Positions 1 to 4,345 of a stretch of DNA of 9,233 bases are shown piece after piece; the stretch's first letter is position 1, and each line of letters starts with the position of its first letter. The translations under genes were made by a program, and so were the position numbers. Below the pieces are notes generated by a model. That model worked only from the letters and a program-made list of their open reading frames with translations. It was not told where the DNA came from and searched no databases. This DNA comes from Clostridia bacterium. GTDB taxonomy: Bacteria; Bacillota; Clostridia; Oscillospirales; Acutalibacteraceae. The stretch lies in NCBI GenBank assembly GCA_900767015.1, contig CAAFXQ010000063.1:1-9233 (forward strand), read 5' to 3'.

Positions 1-71
1 CCGTGGTCAACGTGACCGATGGTGCCGATGTTAACATGGGGTTTGGTTCTTTCAAACTTCTGTTTTGCCAT
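1..71 (-). CDS. tuf: Elongation factor Tu, N-terminal fragment
   Basis: EF-Tu delivers aminoacyl-tRNA to the ribosomal A site as a GTP complex. Only 23 full codons lie inside the window. The readable start, MAKQKFERTKPHVNIGTIGH, is the standard EF-Tu N-terminus, and the frame runs on into VDHG, the beginning of the P-loop, before the edge cuts it. The ATG at 69-71 is preceded by a perfect AGGAGG (80-85) with 8 nt between. It follows fusA by 109 nt, the usual place of tuf at the end of the str operon. The fragment is partial because of the window edge, and nothing suggests that the gene itself is broken. Confidence 0.95.
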   Translation of the reverse strand, partial: MAKQKFERTKPHVNIGTIGHVDH

Positions 72-126
72 TGGAATTTCCTCCTGTTTCTGAGAAATAA
101 TTATTTTTGATTAACAGAATGCCTGT

Positions 127-163
127 ACTATCCTATTTTATCAGCAATAGGACAAAAAAGCAA
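127..163 (-). promoter_or_regulatory. Possible tuf promoter with overlapping inverted repeat in the fusA-tuf spacer
   Basis: Reading toward tuf, TTGCTT (158-163) is followed after 17 nt by TAAAAT (135-140), five of six matches to a -10 box. A second, overlapping pair is TTGTCC (150-155) and GATAGT (127-132), also 17 nt apart. A 7-bp inverted repeat (131-137 with 146-152, 8-nt loop) covers the same bases. It lacks a following T-run, so it is not an intrinsic terminator. A separate tuf promoter would fit the known need for EF-Tu in excess of EF-G, but the -35 matches are weak. Confidence 0.35.
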
Positions 164-180
164 TAGTAAATGAAGAATTT

Positions 181-2259
181 TTAGTCTTTCTTCGTCCGTT
201 CCGTAACAATCGCTTCCGCAATTGACTTCGGAACTTCCTTGTAACCGTCAGGCTCCATGACATACTGACCACGTCCCTGTGTCTTGGAACGAAGATCGGT
301 TGCGTAACCGAACATTTCTGCGAGCGGAACTCTTGCGTTGATCTGCTTAACGCCCGAACGGTCTTCAAAGCCCTGAATTTCACCACGGCGTGAGTTGATG
401 TCGCCGATAACGTCGCCCATATACTCTTCCGGCGTGATAACAACAACCTTCATGATCGGTTCAAGCAGAACGGGGTCTGCCTTTCTTGCAGCATCCTTGA
501 ATGCCATGGAACCGGCAATCTTGAACGCCATTTCAGACGAGTCGACTTCGTGATAAGATCCGTCATAAAGCGTGACCTTAACGTCAACCATGCTGTAACC
601 GGCAATAACACCGGACTGCATTGCGCCCTGGACACCGGCATCGATCGGAGCGATGTATTCCTTGGGAATGGCACCGCCGACAATGTTGTTGACAAATTCA
701 TAGCCCTTATCCGGGTTCGGCTCAATTGTAATTTTACAGTGACCGTACTGACCTTTACCGCCTGACTGACGGGCATACTTCGTATCGGAAGAAGCTTCCT
801 TGCGGATGGTTTCTCTGTAAGCAACCTGAGGCTTACCTACGTTTGCTTCAACCTTGAATTCACGAAGAAGTCTGTCAACGATGATTTCAAGGTGAAGCTC
901 GCCCATACCGGCGATGATGGTCTGACCGGTTTCTTCATCGGTATAGCAGCGGAACGTCGGGTCTTCTTCTGCAAGCTTTGCAAGAGCAATGCCCATCTTT
1001 TCCTGACCCGCCTTGGTCTTGGGTTCAATCGCAACACGGATAACAGGCTCGGGGAAGTTCATCGATTCGAGAATAACCGGTGCTTTTTCGTCGCAGAGCG
1101 TGTCGCCCGTTGTTGTGTTCTTAAGACCGACCGCAGCAGCAATATCACCGGCATAGACAGTTTCAATGTCTTCACGGTGGTTTGCGTGCATCTGAAGAAT
1201 ACGTCCCATTCTTTCTCTGCTGTCTTTTACCGAGTTATATACGGTTGTACCGGCATTGACGGTTCCCGAATAAACACGGAAATAGCAAAGCTTTCCGACG
1301 AACGGGTCTGTTGCAATCTTGAAGGCAAGTGCGGCAAACGGTTCGCTGTCGGAAGAATGTCTGAATTCTTCTTCATCTGTTTCAGGGTTAACACCCTTAA
1401 TGGATTCAATGTCTGTCGGAGCAGGCATGAAATCAACAATTGCGTCAAGAAGCGGCTGAACGCCCTTGTTACGATAAGCGGTACCGCAAGTTACGGGAAC
1501 CATATCGTTTGCAATCGTTGCCTTTCTGATAACCTTTTTCATTTCTTCGACAGTCGGCTCTTCGCCTTCGAGATACTTTTCCATAAGAGCTTCATCGTGC
1601 TCAACGATTGCTTCAATCATGTTGGTACGATATTCTTCTGCAAGCTCTTTCATATCTTCGGGGATCGGTTCGTGTCTGATGTCTTTTCCGAGATCGTCGT
1701 AGTAAACGATTGCATCATTGTTGAGAAGATCAATGATGCCTCTGAAATCGCTTTCAGCGCCGATCGGCAGCTGAATGGGAACGGCTTCGCAGTTGAAGCG
1801 TTCCTTGACCATATCAAGAACACGGAAGAAATCAGCACCCATAATGTCCATCTTATTGACGAAAATCATTCTGGGAACCTTATACTCGTCGGCCTGACGC
1901 CAAACGGTTTCCGACTGAGGCTCAACGCCGCCCTTTGCGCACAAAACGGTTACGGAACCGTCAAGAACACGCAGCGAACGCTGAACTTCAACGGTAAAGT
2001 CAACGTGGCCCGGAGTGTCGATAATATTGATACGATGGTCTTTCCAGAAGCATGTGGTGGCAGCAGAAGTGATGGTAATACCTCTCTCCTGCTCCTGCGC
2101 CATCCAGTCCATTGTTGCAGAACCGTCATGGGTCTCACCGATCTTATGGTTTACGCCGGTATAATAGAGAATTCTCTCGGTAGTGGTCGTTTTACCGGCG
2201 TCGATATGAGCCATAATACCAATATTTCTTGTTTTTTCAAGAGATACCTTTCTTGGCAT
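181..2259 (-). CDS. fusA: Elongation factor G
   Basis: EF-G is the ribosomal translocase GTPase and, with RRF, also splits post-termination ribosomes. The 692-aa product has the normal EF-G length. The G domain shows the P-loop AHIDAGKT (residues 17-24), switch I RGITIT (59-64), DTPGH with the catalytic His (81-85) and NKMD (135-138). Domain IV carries the conserved LYDGSYHEVDSSEMAFKIA stretch. The start is the ATG at 2257-2259, giving MPRKVSLEKTRNIGIMAHID. An in-frame ATG 12 nt upstream (2269-2271) is rejected because the GGAGG Shine-Dalgarno (2265-2269) lies inside that extension, 5 nt from the chosen ATG. The gene sits 54 nt after rpsG and 109 nt before tuf, as in a standard str operon. 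I see no frameshift or missing key residue. Confidence 0.98.
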   Translation of the reverse strand: MPRKVSLEKTRNIGIMAHIDAGKTTTTERILYYTGVNHKIGETHDGSATMDWMAQEQERGITITSAATTCFWKDHRINIIDTPGHVDFTVEVQRSLRVLDGSVTVLCAKGGVEPQSETVWRQADEYKVPRMIFVNKMDIMGADFFRVLDMVKERFNCEAVPIQLPIGAESDFRGIIDLLNNDAIVYYDDLGKDIRHEPIPEDMKELAEEYRTNMIEAIVEHDEALMEKYLEGEEPTVEEMKKVIRKATIANDMVPVTCGTAYRNKGVQPLLDAIVDFMPAPTDIESIKGVNPETDEEEFRHSSDSEPFAALAFKIATDPFVGKLCYFRVYSGTVNAGTTVYNSVKDSRERMGRILQMHANHREDIETVYAGDIAAAVGLKNTTTGDTLCDEKAPVILESMNFPEPVIRVAIEPKTKAGQEKMGIALAKLAEEDPTFRCYTDEETGQTIIAGMGELHLEIIVDRLLREFKVEANVGKPQVAYRETIRKEASSDTKYARQSGGKGQYGHCKITIEPNPDKGYEFVNNIVGGAIPKEYIAPIDAGVQGAMQSGVIAGYSMVDVKVTLYDGSYHEVDSSEMAFKIAGSMAFKDAARKADPVLLEPIMKVVVITPEEYMGDVIGDINSRRGEIQGFEDRSGVKQINARVPLAEMFGYATDLRSKTQGRGQYVMEPDGYKEVPKSIAEAIVTERTKKD

Positions 2260-2313
2260 AGTAACCTCCATATAGTTATGCTAAGGTTTTTAAACACACA
2301 CTGCGTAAAAAGA

Positions 2314-2784
2314 TTACCATCTGAAGTGTGCGAAAGCCTTGTTGGCTTCTGCCATCTTGTGGGTATCTTCACGCTTTTTGAATGCTGAACCGGTTTCGTT
2401 TACAGCATCCATGATTTCGTTGGCAAGTCTTTCCTTCATGGTTCTTTCCGAACGCTGACGGCTGTAAAGAGTGATCCAACGAAGACCGAGGGTCTGACGT
2501 CTTTCGGGACGAACCTCGATGGGTACCTGGTAGGTTGAACCGCCGACACGGCGAGCCTTAACCTCCAGAACAGGCATTACGTTTTCCATTGCGGCTTCGA
2601 AAACCTCAAGGGGATCCTTGCCTGTCTTTTCTTTGATGATATCGAAAGCATCGTATACAATTTTCTGAGCGACACCCTTTTTACCATCATACATAACACT
2701 GTTGATAAGACGTGTTACGAGTTTTGAATTGTAAAGCGGATCGGGCAAAACATCACGTTTTGCAATCTGGCCTCTTCTTGGCAC
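2314..2784 (-). CDS. rpsG: 30S ribosomal protein S7
   Basis: S7 nucleates assembly of the 30S head by binding the 3' domain of 16S rRNA and lies near the E site. From the chosen start the product has 156 aa, the typical bacterial length, beginning PRRGQIAKRDVLPDP after the initiator. It contains GGSTYQVPIEVRPERR and ends in the family signature KKREDTHKMAEANKAF followed by AHFRW. The start is a GTG (2782-2784), preceded by AAGGAGGG (2792-2799) with 7 nt between. Longer in-frame starts upstream, including an ATG that overlaps the Shine-Dalgarno, would add residues that no S7 has. It is preceded by an unusually long 184-nt spacer from rpsL and followed after 54 nt by fusA. Confidence 0.97.
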   Translation of the reverse strand: MPRRGQIAKRDVLPDPLYNSKLVTRLINSVMYDGKKGVAQKIVYDAFDIIKEKTGKDPLEVFEAAMENVMPVLEVKARRVGGSTYQVPIEVRPERRQTLGLRWITLYSRQRSERTMKERLANEIMDAVNETGSAFKKREDTHKMAEANKAFAHFRW

Positions 2785-2791
2785 TGCGCTT

Positions 2792-2799
2792 CCCTCCTT
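2792..2799 (-). promoter_or_regulatory. Ribosome binding site that fixes the rpsG GTG start
   Basis: AAGGAGGG on the minus strand lies 7 nt before the GTG of rpsG. An in-frame ATG (2799-2801) overlaps it and cannot use it, which argues for GTG. Confidence 0.85.
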
Positions 2800-2891
2800 C
2801 ATAAGAATGATATCATAGGTACTCGAGTGACAAATTCCCGTCGGCACCAATATAAGAGGCATATATCACTATATATACACTCTCACATCTA

Positions 2892-2969
2892 AGACAGCAA
2901 AAGCTGTCTGCCTGCAAGAAGATTTGTCGATTCATTTTCCGCACTTTGCGGCTGAGACTTAAAAAGTCT
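2892..2969 (-). promoter_or_regulatory. Three tandem hairpins in the rpsL-rpsG spacer
   Basis: Three perfect small stem-loops lie in a row directly after rpsL. AGACTT-TTT-AAGTCT (2955-2969) begins on the rpsL stop codon, CCGCA-AAG-TGCGG (2939-2951) follows, and AGACAGC-TTTT-GCTGTCT (2892-2909) is third. None is followed by a clear T-run, so they are unlikely to be full terminators. They may stabilise mRNA ends, mark a processing site, or form part of a translational control region before rpsG. In E. coli, S7 represses its operon by binding the rpsL-rpsG spacer; whether that applies here is unknown. The rest of the spacer (2800-2891) is AT-rich, with TATATA and ATATAT runs but no convincing promoter. 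Confidence 0.5.
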
Positions 2970-3391
2970 TACTTTTTGGCAGCCTTCGGACGCTTGGCAC
3001 CGTACTTGGAACGGGCCTGCATTCTTCCGTTAACGCCCTGGGTATCGAGTGTACCGCGGACGATGTGGTAACGAACACCGGGAAGATCCTTAACTCTGCC
3101 GCCACGGATGAGAACAACACTGTGTTCCTGAAGGTTATGACCGACACCGGGAATATAAGCGGAAACTTCGATTCCGTTGGTAAGACGGACTCTGGCGATC
3201 TTACGAAGCGCTGAGTTCGGCTTTTTCGGGGTAGCCGTCTTAACCGCCGTGCAAACACCGCGCTTTTGGGGAGAATCATGATCGGTCATGATGTTCTTCT
3301 GAGAGTTGAGTCCCTTAAGAAGAGCGGGAGCCTTCGGCTTTTTGGTGAGTGTTTCTCTGCCGTTTCTGACTAACTGGTTAAAGGTAGGCAA
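2969..3391 (-). CDS. rpsL: 30S ribosomal protein S12
   Basis: S12 lies at the decoding centre and helps monitor codon-anticodon pairing. The 140-aa product begins MPTFNQLVRNGRETLTKK and has the Firmicutes-type insertion (about residues 27-38) before SPQKRGVCT. It contains TPKKPNSALRK (54-64) and GGRVKDLPGVRYH (98-109). The lysines equivalent to E. coli K42/K43 and K87/K88, where streptomycin-resistance changes arise, are unchanged. Asp102, the site that can be methylthiolated in other bacteria, is also present. The start is TTG (3389-3391), 9 nt after AAGGAG (3401-3406). The upstream ATG (3398-3400) touches the Shine-Dalgarno and would add MLY before the normal N-terminus. The gene is first in the str operon behind its own promoter at 3447-3475. 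Confidence 0.97.
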   Translation of the reverse strand: MPTFNQLVRNGRETLTKKPKAPALLKGLNSQKNIMTDHDSPQKRGVCTAVKTATPKKPNSALRKIARVRLTNGIEVSAYIPGVGHNLQEHSVVLIRGGRVKDLPGVRYHIVRGTLDTQGVNGRMQARSKYGAKRPKAAKK

Positions 3392-3400
3392 ATACAGCAT

Positions 3401-3406
3401 CTCCTT
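3401..3406 (-). promoter_or_regulatory. Ribosome binding site that fixes the rpsL TTG start
   Basis: AAGGAG directly abuts an ATG (3398-3400) with no spacing, but lies 9 nt before an in-frame TTG (3389-3391). Spacing and the conserved N-terminus MPTFNQLV both favour TTG. Confidence 0.8.
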
Positions 3407-3446
3407 TCTTAAAAAATTTGTTGCAGACTAAACCGCATACCTTGGT

Positions 3447-3475
3447 ATATTACACTATTTTTCCCGTTTTGTCAA
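3447..3475 (-). promoter_or_regulatory. Promoter of the rpsL-rpsG-fusA(-tuf) operon
   Basis: A perfect TTGACA (3470-3475) is followed after 17 nt by TAATAT (3447-3452). The predicted start of transcription, near 3440, leaves a leader of about 50 nt before rpsL. It lies after the terminator at 3590-3625, so str-operon transcription appears separated from rpoBC. The stretch 3476-3588 upstream of it holds only a 4-bp hairpin (GTGC-TTTTT-GCAC, 3544-3556) and no gene that I can support. Confidence 0.75.
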
Positions 3476-3580
3476 CCTTTTTGCGCCGATTGTGTAGCTT
3501 TGGCTCTTTTCACAGCAACAAAAGTCGGCTTTCTTGATATTTTGTGCAAAAAGCACCCGGATAAACACTTCTTGCCTGTA

Positions 3581-3611
3581 TTTTTGACTGCAAAAGGAAA
3601 AGCCGCCCGAA
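3581..3611 (-). repeat. Terminator-derived direct repeat, copy 1
   Basis: This 31-nt segment matches 4266-4296 at 29 of 31 positions (mismatches at 3583 and 3588), including a 23-nt block with no mismatch (3589-3611). It contains the 3' arm and T-rich tail of the terminator after the small RNA. The two copies are 685 bp apart and enclose the RNase-fold gene and the RNA. Confidence 0.85.
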
Positions 3612-3625
3612 AAGCTCGGACGGCT
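3590..3625 (-). terminator. Intrinsic terminator after the structured RNA
   Basis: On the minus strand AGCCGTCCGA (3616-3625) pairs with TCGGGCGGCT (3601-3610). This gives a 10-bp stem with one G-U pair and a 5-nt loop, followed by TTTTCCTTTT. It would end both the small RNA and read-through from the upstream RNase-fold gene, insulating the rpsL promoter. Confidence 0.88.
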
Positions 3626-3748
3626 CTATCAATAAGCGGTTATTCGGCAGGCGCGCCATCCTCCTGCATCTCTCGGGTTTCCCCTGTCAGTACCATCGGC
3701 GTGTGGTCGACGCGAAATTTACCACCTCGAATAACCTATTCTTATCCT
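3594..3748 (-). ncRNA. Uncharacterised structured small RNA, about 155 nt
   Basis: A perfect-consensus promoter and an intrinsic terminator bracket this sequence, so it should be a discrete abundant transcript starting near 3748. Its core (3638-3736, 99 nt) is closed by a 9-bp helix, GGTTATTCG (3728-3736) with CGAATAACC (3638-3646), extended by ATAAG/CTTAT (3741-3745 with 3632-3636). Inside are GTGGT/ACCAC (3721-3725 with 3703-3707), a GAAA-capped GGG/CCC stem (3675-3684) and GCAGG/CCTGC (3663-3667 with 3647-3651). The segment GCCGATGGTA (3691-3700), with a later GAGAG (3670-3674), recalls loop E of 5S rRNA. The RNA is shorter than 5S, however, and the remaining helices do not fit. I do not recognise the family. 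It does not look like SRP RNA, 6S RNA, tmRNA or a riboswitch known to me. A role as a leader for rpsL is less likely, because a terminator and a new promoter intervene. Confidence 0.7.
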
Positions 3749-3754
3749 ACTCAT

Positions 3755-3783
3755 ATTATATACGAATTATACCGAATTGTCAA
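3755..3783 (-). promoter_or_regulatory. Perfect-consensus promoter of the structured RNA
   Basis: TTGACA (3778-3783), a 17-nt spacer and TATAAT (3755-3760) match the housekeeping sigma consensus exactly, as in strong stable-RNA promoters. The -35 box lies within the last codons of the RNase-fold gene, whose stop is at 3767-3769, inside the spacer. Confidence 0.88.
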
Positions 3784-4165
3784 CATCATGATTTTTTGCA
3801 TAAAGAATTTTCTTGTTTCTTAAATATTTAGCCCACTTTTTATCATCGACTTTCAAAAAAGTTATAACTGAATTTTTATAATCATTCGGATCATAGGTAG
3901 TTTTCAGTCTTAAAATCAATTGATAATTCTTCCCGTTGTCAACAATATGCTTTAATATAAAAGCCGTATCCGGTTTGTTTGCTTCAAGAATATAATCGGG
4001 GTTTTCCACTATTTCTTTAATATAGACACAATACCTCTCTATATCATCCGGATGTCTCTCTTTAATGTGTTCAATTTGCTTATCGGTTATGATTACTTCA
4101 TCAGTCGTAATATTCTCGGTAACACAACTGTAAATCTTCCTGTCGATTTTTCCTACATAATGCAC
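3767..4165 (-). CDS. Small PBECR-type (Barnase-EndoU-ColicinE5/D-RelE fold) nuclease-like protein
   Basis: The 132-aa product resembles small BECR-fold proteins found alone or at the ends of phage structural proteins. I see VGKIDRKIYSCVTENI, TDEVIITDKQIEHIKERHP with a candidate catalytic His, a central ENPDYILEANKPDTAF, and the C-terminal block LILRLKTTYDPNDYKNSVIT then KYLRNKKILY. These match the layout known to me for PBECR domains. RNase activity is inferred from the fold class. No signal peptide or membrane segment is visible. The start chosen is GTG (4163-4165), 8 nt after GGAG (4174-4177). An upstream ATG (4193-4195) overlaps the -10 box of the promoter and would lie before the mRNA 5' end. 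The gene is clearly AT-rich (about 27% GC over 3841-3900) beside neighbours near 50%, which suggests horizontal acquisition. No antitoxin or immunity protein gene is adjacent. Confidence 0.75.
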   Translation of the reverse strand: MHYVGKIDRKIYSCVTENITTDEVIITDKQIEHIKERHPDDIERYCVYIKEIVENPDYILEANKPDTAFILKHIVDNGKNYQLILRLKTTYDPNDYKNSVITFLKVDDKKWAKYLRNKKILYAKNHDVDNSV

Positions 4166-4173
4166 TTTCGTCG

Positions 4174-4177
4174 CTCC
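4174..4177 (-). promoter_or_regulatory. Ribosome binding site supporting the GTG start of the PBECR-type gene
   Basis: GGAG lies 8 nt before GTG (4163-4165) and downstream of the transcription start predicted near 4187. The only upstream ATG in frame is part of TATAATG, at the promoter itself, with no Shine-Dalgarno in the expected transcript. Confidence 0.55.
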
Positions 4178-4193
4178 GCAAAGGTTTTTATTC

Positions 4194-4221
4194 ATTATAT
4201 CTGTTTTTTCGACATTGTCAA
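4194..4221 (-). promoter_or_regulatory. Consensus promoter of the PBECR-type gene
   Basis: TTGACA (4216-4221) and TATAAT (4194-4199) are both exact consensus hexamers, with a 16-nt spacer. The predicted transcript starts near 4187, leaving a leader of about 20 nt before GTG. It lies just after the rpoC terminator, so the gene should be expressed independently of rpoBC. Confidence 0.78.
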
Positions 4222-4265
4222 TACCGAAAGTTCTGTTCCAACCACTCAAAACAAATCGCAGAAAG

Positions 4266-4296
4266 TTCTTGATTGCAAAAGGAAAAGCCGCCCGAA
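4266..4296 (-). repeat. Terminator-derived direct repeat, copy 2
   Basis: Matches 3581-3611 at 29 of 31 positions (mismatches at 4268 and 4273), with 4274-4296 fully matching. Here it forms the 3' arm and T-rich tail of the rpoC terminator. Confidence 0.85.
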
Positions 4297-4314
4297 GAAA
4301 TGCTCCCCGGGCGG
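4275..4314 (-). terminator. Intrinsic terminator after rpoC
   Basis: CCGCCCG (4308-4314) pairs with CGGGCGG (4288-4294). Four further inner pairs, two of them G-U, reach a 5-nt loop, and the tail is TTTTCCTTTT. It lies about 30 nt after the rpoC stop and should end the rpoBC transcript. A smaller hairpin, GGAAGC-ATGA-GCTTCC (4340-4355), spans the rpoC stop codon itself. Confidence 0.85.
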
Positions 4315-4345
4315 TCATTTATTTTTCAGCTGTCAAGCGGGAAGC

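Noticed and set aside
892..2388. Plus-strand open frame of 498 codons antisense to fusA
   Set aside because: It is a codon-bias shadow of fusA, with cysteine- and phenylalanine-rich sequence and no domain. Similar antisense frames lie over rpoC and rpoB.
2785..2862. N-terminal extension of S7 to an upstream ATG
   Set aside because: It would encode residues over the Shine-Dalgarno and lacks any match to S7.
3640..3696. Minus-strand 18-codon reading frame inside the structured RNA (MVLTGETREMQEDGAPAE)
   Set aside because: No Shine-Dalgarno precedes the ATG, and the frame coincides with the helices of the RNA and ends in its closing stem. I treat it as chance, although the frame is open upstream to 3735.
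3638..3736. A true 5S rRNA gene
   Set aside because: Only the GCCGATGGTA segment and a GAGAG match well. The length is 99 nt rather than about 117, helix III is absent and helix IV does not pair as in 5S.
3500..3823. Plus-strand open frame of 107 codons over the RNA and its terminator
   Set aside because: It runs antisense through terminator, RNA and promoter, has no ribosome binding site, and its sequence is explained by the RNA.
4166..4318. Extension of the PBECR-type protein to an ATG at 4316-4318
   Set aside because: The extension translates through the rpoC terminator and through the gene's own promoter.
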